Origin: CAZEUZ01 sp964515805
GTDB taxonomy: Bacteria > Pseudomonadota > Gammaproteobacteria > Pseudomonadales > Cellvibrionaceae
Assembly (NCBI GenBank): GCA_964515805.1
Contig: CAZEUZ010000042.1
Span: 1 to 13,295, forward strand
Direction: 5' to 3'
DNA length: 13,295 nucleotides
The notes under the pieces were generated by a model. It ran no database searches and had not been told where the DNA came from. It saw only the letters and a list, made by a program, of their open reading frames with translations. This document shows positions 1 through 7,179 of the stretch, one piece after another. The translations under genes were made by a program, and so were the position numbers. Position 1 is the first letter of the stretch; each line of letters begins with the position of its first letter.

Positions 1-2559
1 GGTTTTGATGCGCCTTATGTTCCCGGTTGGGATTGTCACGGTCTGCCAATTGAGCACCAAGTGGAAAAGAAAGTAGGCAAGGCCGGTCGCAAAGTGGATT
101 ATAAGGCGTTTCGCCAAAAGTGCCGCGATTACGCCAATAAACAAATTGCCGGTCAGAAAACTGATTTTATCCGTTTGGGAGTCATTGGCGATTGGGACAA
201 TCCCTATTTGACGATGAACTTTGAAACAGAAGCCCATATTGTACGTGCCCTGGGAAAAATTGCCGCCAATGGCTACTTGCAGCGAGGTTATAAACCCGTT
301 TACTGGAGTGTCGTCGGTGGTTCGGCGCTGGCAGAAGCCGAAGTTGAGTACCAGGAAAAAACCTCGTTTGCCATTGATGCTAAATTTGCGGTTGTCGACG
401 ACGTTAAGTTAGCTGATAAAATAACTGACCTTCGAGGGAGCGGCAAGATATCAGTAGTTATCTGGACAACCACTCCCTGGACGTTGCCCGCCAATTTGGC
501 GGTGGCCGTTAATCCAACGTTAGATTATGTCGTTTTGCAGGTGGGCAATGAACGATTGCTAGTCGGCGCTGAGTTAAAAGATCAAGTGATGGCGCGAGCG
601 GGGATCGAAAACTATGCTGTCGTAGGGCAATGTCGTGGGACTGAGTTAGAAAAGCTGTTGTTGCAACATCCATTTTATGAGCGTCAAGTGCCTATGGTTT
701 TGGGTGATCATGTGACCACGGATGCCGGTACGGGTTGTGTACACACTGCGCCCGATCATGGCATAGATGATTTTATAGTCGCTCAGAAATACGGTATTTC
801 AACACTCGATTACATTGATGATCATGGCTACTATCGAGATCATGTCTCTCTCTTTGCTGGTCAACACGTTTATAAAGTTGATGAGCAGATAGTTGCCACA
901 CTCAAGACAGCGGGTGCGCTGTTGCACCAGGCGACAATTACTCATAGTTTCCCTCATTGCTGGCGCACCAAGACACCATTGATTTTTCGCGCTACGCCAC
1001 AGTGGTTTATCACCATGAAGCGCGGTGAATTGGAACAACAAATACAAACGGCTATTGAACAGGTTGATTGGATACCGTCCTGGGGCGAGGCGAGGATTCG
1101 CGGCATGGTTGCTGATAGTCCGGATTGGTGCATATCCCGCCAGCGTACCTGGGGTGTACCGATCACATTATTTGTTCACAAACAAACTCATGAACTGCAT
1201 CCGCAGACCAGTCACTTAATTGAAAGCGTTGCCAGATTAATCGAGCGCGATGGCGTCGATGCCTGGTTCGATTTGGTGCCAGAATCGTTACTCGGTGACG
1301 AAGCTGAACAGTATATGAAAGTTACCGATACGCTGGATGTATGGTTTGACTCCGGAGTGACGCATGACACTGTGCTCCGTCAACGTCACGACTTGCGCTT
1401 CCCTGCCGACCTTTACCTCGAAGGTTCCGATCAGCATCGCGGCTGGTTTCAATCCTCTTTGAAAACTTCAATGGCTATCAATAACGAACCGCCCTATAAA
1501 GCAGTTTTGACGCACGGTTTTACTGTGGATTCCGAAGGCCGCAAGATGTCTAAATCACTAGGCAATGTGGTACCTCCACAGCAGGTATTTAATGCATTGG
1601 GTGCCGATGTGTTACGTCTGTGGGTTGCGGCGACGGACTTTAGTGCAGAGATGAGTGTTTCCGATGAGATCTTGAAGCGTATGGCTGACTCCTATCGGCG
1701 CATTCGTAACACGGCTCGTTATTTATTGGCGAATATTGGCGATTTTGATCCTCGGGATCATCAATTACAGCCGGATCAACTATTGTCTTTGGATCAATGG
1801 GCTCTGCGACAAGCAGCTGCATTGCAGTCGGAGATTATCAATGATTATGACCGCTATCAATTTCATCTGATCTACCAGAAATTACATAAATTCTGTGTGT
1901 TGGATATGAGTAGTTTTTATCTCGATATCATCAAAGATCGCCAGTATACGACTCAGTCTGATAGCATTGCGAGACGTTCGGCGCAGACCGCTCTCTACCA
2001 CATTGCGCAGGCATTTACCCGATGGTTGGCGCCGATTCTCAGTTACACTGCCGACGAACTGTGGGAAGCACTGCCGGGTGTTGAGCGAGACTCTACGGTG
2101 TTTACGACTGAGTGGTACCAATTTCCTGAAATCAGCGAGAACCAACCTTCAGCTGATATGGATCAGTCTTACTGGTCTTTTATTGCCGATGTCAAAACTG
2201 CCGTCAATAAAATTATGGAAAATAAACGCAATGAAGGAGGTATCGGTAATTCGTTGACCGCTAGTGTCACCCTCTACTGCAATGGCGACCAGTTTAAAAA
2301 ATTAACTAGACTGGCTGATGAATTACGTTTTGTACTCATCACTTCTAGTGCCAATGTCGAACAAATACCGGCGCCTGAAGAAGCTGAAACAACAGATATC
2401 GACGATTTGTTCGTGTTGGTTAACGCGGTGACTGATCCCAAGTGCTTACGCTGTTGGCACCACCGCAGCGATGTAGGTTATCATCCCGAACATCCAGAAA
2501 TTTGTAAGCGCTGCATCGATAATGTGGTGGGTTCAGGTGAGATCAGACGCTATGCTTAA
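1..2559 (+). CDS. ileS: Isoleucyl-tRNA synthetase, 5' end outside window
   Basis: Class I aminoacyl-tRNA synthetase that charges tRNA-Ile with isoleucine in the cytoplasm. The reading frame is open from base 1, so the start codon lies upstream; about 85 residues, including the HIGH motif, are missing relative to the ~940-residue family. The 852 residues present begin in the conserved block PGWDCHGLPIE. The CP1 editing domain follows, with WTTTPWTLPAN near fragment residues 155-165 and GTGCVHTAPDHGIDDF near 243-258, where mischarged Val-tRNA is hydrolysed. The KMSKS loop is intact at bases 1543-1557, in GRKMSKSLGN. The C-terminus has the zinc-binding pairs CLRC and CKRC typical of the bacterial long form. 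The last 8 bases overlap lspA, indicating co-transcription and translational coupling. Nothing suggests a defect. Identification is secure. Confidence 0.98.
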   Translation, partial: GFDAPYVPGWDCHGLPIEHQVEKKVGKAGRKVDYKAFRQKCRDYANKQIAGQKTDFIRLGVIGDWDNPYLTMNFETEAHIVRALGKIAANGYLQRGYKPVYWSVVGGSALAEAEVEYQEKTSFAIDAKFAVVDDVKLADKITDLRGSGKISVVIWTTTPWTLPANLAVAVNPTLDYVVLQVGNERLLVGAELKDQVMARAGIENYAVVGQCRGTELEKLLLQHPFYERQVPMVLGDHVTTDAGTGCVHTAPDHGIDDFIVAQKYGISTLDYIDDHGYYRDHVSLFAGQHVYKVDEQIVATLKTAGALLHQATITHSFPHCWRTKTPLIFRATPQWFITMKRGELEQQIQTAIEQVDWIPSWGEARIRGMVADSPDWCISRQRTWGVPITLFVHKQTHELHPQTSHLIESVARLIERDGVDAWFDLVPESLLGDEAEQYMKVTDTLDVWFDSGVTHDTVLRQRHDLRFPADLYLEGSDQHRGWFQSSLKTSMAINNEPPYKAVLTHGFTVDSEGRKMSKSLGNVVPPQQVFNALGADVLRLWVAATDFSAEMSVSDEILKRMADSYRRIRNTARYLLANIGDFDPRDHQLQPDQLLSLDQWALRQAAALQSEIINDYDRYQFHLIYQKLHKFCVLDMSSFYLDIIKDRQYTTQSDSIARRSAQTALYHIAQAFTRWLAPILSYTADELWEALPGVERDSTVFTTEWYQFPEISENQPSADMDQSYWSFIADVKTAVNKIMENKRNEGGIGNSLTASVTLYCNGDQFKKLTRLADELRFVLITSSANVEQIPAPEEAETTDIDDLFVLVNAVTDPKCLRCWHHRSDVGYHPEHPEICKRCIDNVVGSGEIRRYA

Positions 2560-3100
2560 GCAAATACTATGGCGTAAAAACAACGTTTGGTATTTGCTCT
2601 CTTTGCTAGTGATTTTATTGGATCAGATCACCAAGTATTGGGCTGTGGTGGTATTGCAGAAAGAAGGCCAATCCAATGACTTCATCCCTTACTTTAGCTT
2701 CACATTACTCTACAATGAAGGAGCAGCTTTCAGTTTCTTGAGTAATGCCGGTGGCTGGCAGCGCTTCTTTTTAATTGCTGTATCCGTTTTAGTTAGTGGT
2801 ATCTTAGTGGTTTGGCTCTACCGTTTGCAGCGCCATATGTACTGGTCAGCCGCAGGTTTGGCGTTGATTCTCGGTGGTGCCCTGGGTAATCTTCGGGATC
2901 GTATTACCCTCGGCTATGTCGTCGATTTTATCGATTGGTTTTACGTCACTGATAGCAGTTGCTTGCCATTGTTTTATCGATCTGTAACTAATGGATTCAA
3001 TACCTGTCACTGGCCTGCTTTCAATATCGCTGATGCATCTATTCTTGCCGGCGCTGCATGTATAGTACTCAGTATGTTCATTGAGGATGAGAATGACTGA
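2552..3100 (+). CDS. lspA: Lipoprotein signal peptidase (signal peptidase II)
   Basis: Inner-membrane aspartyl protease that removes signal peptides from diacylglyceryl-modified prolipoproteins. I chose the ATG at 2552, giving 182 residues, because AGGTGAG lies 10 bases upstream and it overlaps ileS by 8 bases; the ATG at 2522 is in frame but lies deep in ileS. Four hydrophobic segments are visible, near residues 13-33, 72-90, 97-113 and 157-177. Conserved elements are D24, YNEGAAFSFL (52-62), NLRDR (113-117), VVDFID (123-128, D125) and FNIAD (157-161, D161). D125 and D161 match the catalytic dyad known as D124/D143 in Pseudomonas aeruginosa. Here the two are 36 residues apart instead of 19, so the loop between them carries about 17 extra residues including C137 and C152. 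The protein should still be active because all key residues are kept. Confidence 0.95.
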   Translation: MLKQILWRKNNVWYLLSLLVILLDQITKYWAVVVLQKEGQSNDFIPYFSFTLLYNEGAAFSFLSNAGGWQRFFLIAVSVLVSGILVVWLYRLQRHMYWSAAGLALILGGALGNLRDRITLGYVVDFIDWFYVTDSSCLPLFYRSVTNGFNTCHWPAFNIADASILAGAACIVLSMFIEDEND

Positions 3101-3539
3101 CTTAACAATTGGACCTGGCACTCAGGTAACTTTGCACTTTGCACTCAAATTAGCTGATGGGCACGTCATAGACTCCACTTTTGAAAACGACCCCGCTACA
3201 TTTTCAGTAGGCGATGGCAATTTATTAGACGGCTTTGAAAAGGTCTTATTCGGTCTTTCTAAAGGAGACCATGAAACATTTATTGTGCCACCAGAAGCAG
3301 GCTTTGGTCAGGTTAATCCCAGTAATGTACAACAAATTGCACGTGCTGATTTTGACGACATTGACTTAGAAGAAGGTTTAGTGCTGACATTTGCCAACGT
3401 TCAGGATACAGAAGTGCCTGGTATCATCACTGGATTTGATGACCAGCAGGTAACCGTTGATTTTAATCATCCGCTAGCTGGAGAAACGATTCATTTTGAA
3501 GTTCGGGTACTGGCGGTAGAACCGGTTATTACTCATTAA
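3093..3539 (+). CDS. fkpB: FKBP-type peptidyl-prolyl cis-trans isomerase, SlpA/FkpB type
   Basis: Cytoplasmic prolyl isomerase of the SlyD-like FKBP group with an inserted chaperone flap. The product is 148 residues, matching E. coli FkpB (149). I chose the ATG at 3093 (MTDLTIG) because GAGG lies about 6 bases upstream and the start overlaps the lspA stop by 8 bases; upstream in-frame TTG 3081 and ATG 3087 are less likely. The FKBP core is seen in VTLHFALKLADGHVIDST (residues 12-29) and LLDGFEKVLFGLSKGDHETF (44-63). The insert-in-flap region starts near PPEAGFG (66-72), and the core resumes near DFNHPLAGETIHFEVRV (122-138), a characteristic SlyD/FkpB block. The lspA-fkpB-ispH order is common in gammaproteobacteria. 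There is no metal-binding His-rich tail as in SlyD, which supports FkpB over SlyD. Confidence 0.93.
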   Translation: MTDLTIGPGTQVTLHFALKLADGHVIDSTFENDPATFSVGDGNLLDGFEKVLFGLSKGDHETFIVPPEAGFGQVNPSNVQQIARADFDDIDLEEGLVLTFANVQDTEVPGIITGFDDQQVTVDFNHPLAGETIHFEVRVLAVEPVITH

Positions 3540-3553
3540 AAAGGTCGTTTGTT

Positions 3554-4495
3554 ATGCAAATTAAGCTTGCCAATCCTCGAGGCTTTTGTGCTGGTGTTGA
3601 CAGAGCCATTGATATAGTTCACCGCGCGCTCGATTTATTCGGCCCTCCTATTTATGTACGCCATGAAGTGGTTCACAATAAATATGTCGTCGATTCGCTG
3701 CGTCAACGGGGCGCTATTTTTGTCGATAACCTCAATGAGGTGCCCGACGATAAGATAGTTGTCTTCAGTGCCCACGGCGTCTCTAAAGCGGTGCAAAAAA
3801 AAGCACAGCATAGGCAGCTGACTGTCTTTGACGCCACCTGTCCGCTAGTCAGTAAAGTACATATGGAGGTAACCCAATTTAGCCGCGCAGGTATTGAATG
3901 TGTACTGATTGGCCATGTTGGGCATCCAGAGGTTGAAGGTACCATGGGGCAATATAGCACCAGTAATGGCGGTCGTATTTATCTCGTTGAAAATGAGGAG
4001 GATGTCGCTAAGTTACAGGTTAACAATCCGAATAAACTGAGTTATGTCACCCAAACAACTCTATCTATGGATGATACCGCCAAAGTGATCGGTTCGTTAA
4101 AAGCTCGTTTCCCTGCTATATCCGGACCCAGAACAGACGATATCTGTTATGCGACTCAAAATAGGCAAGATGCAGTCAAACAGTTGGCGTTGGAATGTGA
4201 CTTAGTATTAGTCGTTGGTTCCCCGAACAGTTCCAATTCTAATCGTCTGCGAGAGTTAGCCGAGCGTTGTGGTTCAGAGGCATATTTGATTGATTCAGCT
4301 GCGGATATTCAATCAGATTGGATAAAAAATAAGAAAACTATAGGCGTTACTGCTGGTGCCTCTGCACCTGAAACCTTAGTGCAGTCTGTTTTGGCTCATC
4401 TTAGAAATTCGGGTGCAACCCAGTGTGTGGAAATAGAAGGTAAGCCGGAAACGATTAGCTTTTCATTGCCCAAGGAGCTACGAAAAGTATCCTAA
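3554..4495 (+). CDS. ispH: 4-hydroxy-3-methylbut-2-enyl diphosphate reductase
   Basis: Last enzyme of the MEP (non-mevalonate) isoprenoid pathway. It reduces HMBPP to IPP and DMAPP with a [4Fe-4S] cluster in the cytoplasm. The 313-residue product fits the family (~316). The three cluster cysteines are all present: C12 in NPRGFCAGVDRA, the cysteine of DATCPLVSKVH (near 96) and that of DDICYATQNRQ (near 197). Substrate-binding blocks HEVVHNKYVV, GHPEVEGTMGQ and SPNSSNSNRL are also present. The ATG at 3554 has AAAGG 9 bases upstream and lies 14 bases after fkpB. The stop codon lies inside the first copy of a 15-base tandem repeat. This is the last gene of the housekeeping run; I see no intrinsic terminator after it. 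Identification is secure. Confidence 0.98.
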   Translation: MQIKLANPRGFCAGVDRAIDIVHRALDLFGPPIYVRHEVVHNKYVVDSLRQRGAIFVDNLNEVPDDKIVVFSAHGVSKAVQKKAQHRQLTVFDATCPLVSKVHMEVTQFSRAGIECVLIGHVGHPEVEGTMGQYSTSNGGRIYLVENEEDVAKLQVNNPNKLSYVTQTTLSMDDTAKVIGSLKARFPAISGPRTDDICYATQNRQDAVKQLALECDLVLVVGSPNSSNSNRLRELAERCGSEAYLIDSAADIQSDWIKNKKTIGVTAGASAPETLVQSVLAHLRNSGATQCVEIEGKPETISFSLPKELRKVS

Positions 4496-4511
4496 GGAAA
4501 AGTATCTTAAG
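4482..4511 (+). repeat. 15-base tandem duplication across the ispH stop codon
   Basis: GAAAAGTATCCTAAG at 4482-4496 is followed immediately by GAAAAGTATCTTAAG at 4497-4511; the copies differ at one base. Each copy carries an in-frame TAA, so the second is a backup stop five codons after the ispH stop. It looks like a recent slippage duplication. No function needs to be assumed. Confidence 0.9.
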
Positions 4512-4570
4512 AAAGATCGAATGAAAGCCCATTCAGAAAGTATAAAAATAAGTTACTAAAAAAATAAAAT

Positions 4571-4598
4571 TTGACAAATTATCTTTATATTGTAACTT
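4571..4598 (+). promoter_or_regulatory. Candidate sigma-70 promoter of the minor pilin operon
   Basis: A perfect -35 hexamer TTGACA lies at 4571-4576. A poor -10 candidate, TAACTT, lies at 4593-4598 after a 16-base spacer. Transcription would start near 4605, leaving a leader of about 100 bases before pilV. A good -35 with a weak -10 is common at promoters that need an activator, but this assignment is by eye only. Confidence 0.5.
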
Positions 4599-4621
4599 AA
4601 GCCTAAAGTTACCAGTTACCA
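4592..4621 (+). promoter_or_regulatory. Inverted repeat plus direct repeat at the pil promoter, possible operator
   Basis: GTAACTT (4592-4598) and AAGTTAC (4606-4612) form a perfect 7-base inverted repeat with a 7-base spacer. The right arm runs into two adjacent copies of GTTACCA (4608-4614, 4615-4621). The left arm coincides with the proposed -10 hexamer. A dimeric regulator bound here would cover the -10 element and transcription start. No known regulator motif was recognised. Confidence 0.4.
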
Positions 4622-4695
4622 GACAAGGAAGTAGTCTCAAATTACTGCTAAGTTAATTAAACAAGTCGATTACTTGGGGTAATGAATGTCCAGGG

Positions 4696-4701
4696 AAGGG
4701 G
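4696..4701 (+). promoter_or_regulatory. Ribosome binding site deciding the pilV start
   Basis: AAGGGG (4696-4701), within GGGAAGGGG, lies 4 bases before the ATG at 4706. The in-frame ATG at 4682 has only GGGG further upstream at 4676-4679, at a tighter spacing and without the purine-rich extension. This favours 4706 as the pilV start. Confidence 0.6.
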
Positions 4702-4705
4702 CACA

Positions 4706-5314
4706 ATGACAAGTTTTTATAAAAAGACATCAACGCTTAGTTCTGTCATTAATTTTGTAAACAGTCCCGCAGATTTTCATACTATTTGCGATCACTTAGT
4801 ATCAGTAAGCAGACCCTACTATAAGAAATCTTACAATCAAATCGGCTCTAGCATGATTGAAGTGCTAGTTTCATTGTTTATTATGGCAATGGGTTTGCTG
4901 GGTATCTTAAGTTTGCAAATAAGTGCGATCAACAGTGTTCAAAGAACGTTGTTTATCTCCGAGGCACAGTTGTTAGCGGCAGATATGGCAGATCATATTT
5001 TAGCTCATGGTATATCAGGTAAAGATGCCGTGAATGGCGACTTTGTCAGTGACACAAGCACTAATAACGACAAGACAGTGGATTGTTCGATAGGTTGTAG
5101 CGAAGCTGACCAAATCAGCTATATTCATGCCAAATGGCAAAAAGCGTTGCAGTCACGTCTACCTAGTGGGGTTGGCGCCGTTACTTGGGACTCTGCTCAT
5201 TTGACCTACACCATTAAAGTTACCTGGTATCAACAACAAGGCAGTATCGTCTCTCCAAGTTGTGGTTCTAGCAACACTAATACTACTTGCTTTGTCCTTC
5301 AGCTGAAGCTCTAA
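4706..5314 (+). CDS. pilV: Type IV pilus minor pilin PilV, with long leader
   Basis: Minor pilin likely to sit in the pilus tip or priming complex with PilW, PilX and PilE. From the ATG at 4706 the product is 202 residues. The class III signal is clear: G47 then SSMIEVLVSLFIMAMGLLGI, with E at position +5 of the mature protein and a hydrophobic helix. That helix is the PilV/PulI-type pattern. Two things are odd. The leader before G47 is 47 residues, where pilin leaders are usually below about 20, and no ATG, GTG or TTG is available nearer the cleavage site. The +1 residue is Ser rather than Phe or Met. The mature domain has two cysteine pairs (CSIGC; CGSSNTNTTC near the C-terminus) that could form disulfides. 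It is the first gene of the pil cluster; pilW follows after 28 bases. Confidence 0.88.
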   Translation: MTSFYKKTSTLSSVINFVNSPADFHTICDHLVSVSRPYYKKSYNQIGSSMIEVLVSLFIMAMGLLGILSLQISAINSVQRTLFISEAQLLAADMADHILAHGISGKDAVNGDFVSDTSTNNDKTVDCSIGCSEADQISYIHAKWQKALQSRLPSGVGAVTWDSAHLTYTIKVTWYQQQGSIVSPSCGSSNTNTTCFVLQLKL

Positions 5315-5342
5315 CCGTTATATTAATATTTAGTTCGATACT

Positions 5343-6443
5343 ATGAAACGAGACGATCTCACTGAGAATGTTAAAAAACCAATCAATCAGATCGGTTTGA
5401 CGTTAATTGAACTGATGATTTCAATGACGCTAGGGCTATTTATTCTGGCAGGTGTGTTGCAGATGTATGTCACCTCGTCACAAAATTCCCGCACCAACGA
5501 TGGCGTCCTGCGCATCCAAGAAAATATTCGTTACGCTATGTCTCGCTTGGAAGAAGATATCTCTCAGGCGGGTAATTTGGGTTGCTTTAGTACCATCTAT
5601 GATCAACGCGAGTCCGGAACAAGTTCCTCAGAGGTCAGTAAAAGCCTGAACAGTTTTACCTTAAATATACTGAGCGATCAGATCGCAGAGAATGATTGGA
5701 ATCAGGCTATCAGCGCAACCAATGGTCTTACTAATGCACCGGATGCTTTGACACTGCGGTATTTAAGCCCGCTGGGCCAAATACCGATCGCTGACATCAA
5801 TAAGCATAAACACCGTTTTACGGTGAAGATTAACAATCCTATTTACGCTAGTAATCTTAGTCGATTAAAACCATTTGATACGGTTGTAGCGGCCAGCTGT
5901 TCAGGTGCCATGGTTTTTATGGTTACCAATGATCCTGTTGAAGATGGCTATATTGCCTTCAAACCGGGCATCCCTTCTAAATATGGTCAAAAAAACGAAC
6001 TGCTTAGCGTGGACGATAGTTTTTTCGAAAAAATAGTAGGCAGGGAAGGAGAACCACCAGGGGCGATTTATACTTATCCCAGTGGTTCCTACACCTATTC
6101 AATCGGTAGAGCCGCAAGTGCCAAAGGCAGTTGTAGTAACGATAATCCGCAAAATTGCGCCTTGATGCTTAATGGTCGAGAGCTTGTCGAGGGTGTACAA
6201 GATTTTCAAGTAGAGTTTGGACGTCAGTTTGGTGACAGTGCTCATCGGCAACTACAGTTTGTGGTCGCCGATGCAGGTAGCCTGAAAGATGATCGGTTCG
6301 GTTGGGGAGCTGTCGATAGGATTCAAGTTACCATGACATTTAATTCCATTGACCCTATCCCGACCAATCAAGGTTCTCGTCTGATAACTAGAACAGTGAC
6401 CAAGGTTTTTGCCTTAGCCAATCAATTAATTGGCCCTGAATAA
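5343..6443 (+). CDS. pilW: Type IV pilus minor pilin PilW
   Basis: PulJ/PilW-type minor pilin of 366 residues, the largest of this set, as expected for PilW. The leader is 18 residues ending at G18, then LTLIELMISMTLGLFILAGV with E at +5 and a Leu at +1. The conserved block IRYAMSRLEEDISQAGNLGC, just after the helix, is typical of PilW. The C-terminal part has the family pattern VEGVQDFQVEFG and a terminal strand VDRIQVTMTFNS. Several cysteines (SC, CSNDNPQNC) may form disulfides in the periplasm. No clear Shine-Dalgarno sequence precedes the ATG at 5343; the 28-base gap is AT-rich, so translation may depend on coupling to pilV. Only two bases separate its stop from pilX. Confidence 0.92.
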   Translation: MKRDDLTENVKKPINQIGLTLIELMISMTLGLFILAGVLQMYVTSSQNSRTNDGVLRIQENIRYAMSRLEEDISQAGNLGCFSTIYDQRESGTSSSEVSKSLNSFTLNILSDQIAENDWNQAISATNGLTNAPDALTLRYLSPLGQIPIADINKHKHRFTVKINNPIYASNLSRLKPFDTVVAASCSGAMVFMVTNDPVEDGYIAFKPGIPSKYGQKNELLSVDDSFFEKIVGREGEPPGAIYTYPSGSYTYSIGRAASAKGSCSNDNPQNCALMLNGRELVEGVQDFQVEFGRQFGDSAHRQLQFVVADAGSLKDDRFGWGAVDRIQVTMTFNSIDPIPTNQGSRLITRTVTKVFALANQLIGPE

Positions 6444-6445
6444 TT

Positions 6446-7138
6446 ATGCGTGTGTCTTTTAACAGACTTCCAATCAATGGCTTGTCTATCAATCGACCAT
6501 ATATCGATAAAATTCCCACAGCCCCAAGAGGAGCCACTATTGTCATTGTTTTGATTATTTTGTTGGCAATGACATTGACGGCGATATCAATGATGAATAC
6601 TGCTATTTTACAAGAGCAGATAGCAGCTAATAGCCGCCAAAAGACCGTGTCTCGCTACGTTGCAGAGTCAGCTTTAAACCAAGCGGAAAGAGTGATTAGA
6701 GTAAAAAAATTTGGTGTTGAACGTCATATGACGCCACTATTCGACAGACAGGTTAAAGGCTACTATTCGGCCACCGATTTGTTTTTGTCTGCCGGTATTA
6801 TTAAAACATCGACGCCTGTTGATTTTGACATCACCGATATGTCGGCATGGGATGAAAATATCAACTCAGTGGCTATCATTGATGTAATAGAGAATGCAAT
6901 AACAGCTAAACCGCCTCAATACATTATTGAGTACATTGGACGTCAACAACCGAATTCCGTCAACATTATTGTTCAATCCGAACCGACTTACTTTTTTCGC
7001 GTAACTGCCATTGGTTGGGGTAAAGATCCGAAAATTTACACAATTCTACAATCGATCTACCGATTAAGACCAAAAACAAAAAACGTTAACACAACAGTAT
7101 TTGATGGTGAACGAGTTTCCTGGTCGATTATTCACTAG
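6446..7138 (+). CDS. pilX: Type IV pilus minor pilin PilX
   Basis: PulK/PilX-type minor pilin of 230 residues. The N-terminal part fits PilX: PRGATIVIVLIILLAMTLTA, a helix without the usual Glu at +5, followed by MNTAILQEQIAANSRQ and VAESALNQAERVI. This matches the family pattern of M-x-T-x-x-L-E/Q-E/Q-x-x-A-x-N-x-R and AE-x-AL-x-x-AE. Cleavage would fall after G29, giving a 29-residue leader with basic residues. The C-terminal end (YFFRVTAIGWG, then TILQSIYRL) is also typical. It contains no cysteines. The ATG at 6446 is 2 bases past the pilW stop, with no visible ribosome binding site, which suggests translational re-initiation. In most relatives the next gene is pilY1; here it is pilE. Confidence 0.9.
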   Translation: MRVSFNRLPINGLSINRPYIDKIPTAPRGATIVIVLIILLAMTLTAISMMNTAILQEQIAANSRQKTVSRYVAESALNQAERVIRVKKFGVERHMTPLFDRQVKGYYSATDLFLSAGIIKTSTPVDFDITDMSAWDENINSVAIIDVIENAITAKPPQYIIEYIGRQQPNSVNIIVQSEPTYFFRVTAIGWGKDPKIYTILQSIYRLRPKTKNVNTTVFDGERVSWSIIH

Positions 7139-7169
7139 AGCCTGTTGTACTTTTTCATCATAGACAAAT

Positions 7170-7175
7170 GAGGGA
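7170..7175 (+). promoter_or_regulatory. Ribosome binding site deciding the pilE start
   Basis: GAGGGA at 7170-7175 lies 4 bases before the ATG at 7180 and overlaps the alternative in-frame ATG at 7168, which therefore cannot use it. It is the strongest ribosome binding site in the pil cluster. Confidence 0.65.
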
Positions 7176-7179
7176 ACAT

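Noticed and set aside
1967..2257. 96-codon frame inside ileS
   Set aside because: It is an out-of-frame shadow of conserved ileS coding sequence, rich in Arg, Leu and Thr as expected for shifted frames.
2522..2551. Upstream ATG extending LspA by 10 residues
   Set aside because: The extension is polar, lies within the ileS zinc-finger coding region and has no ribosome binding site; the ATG at 2552 has one.
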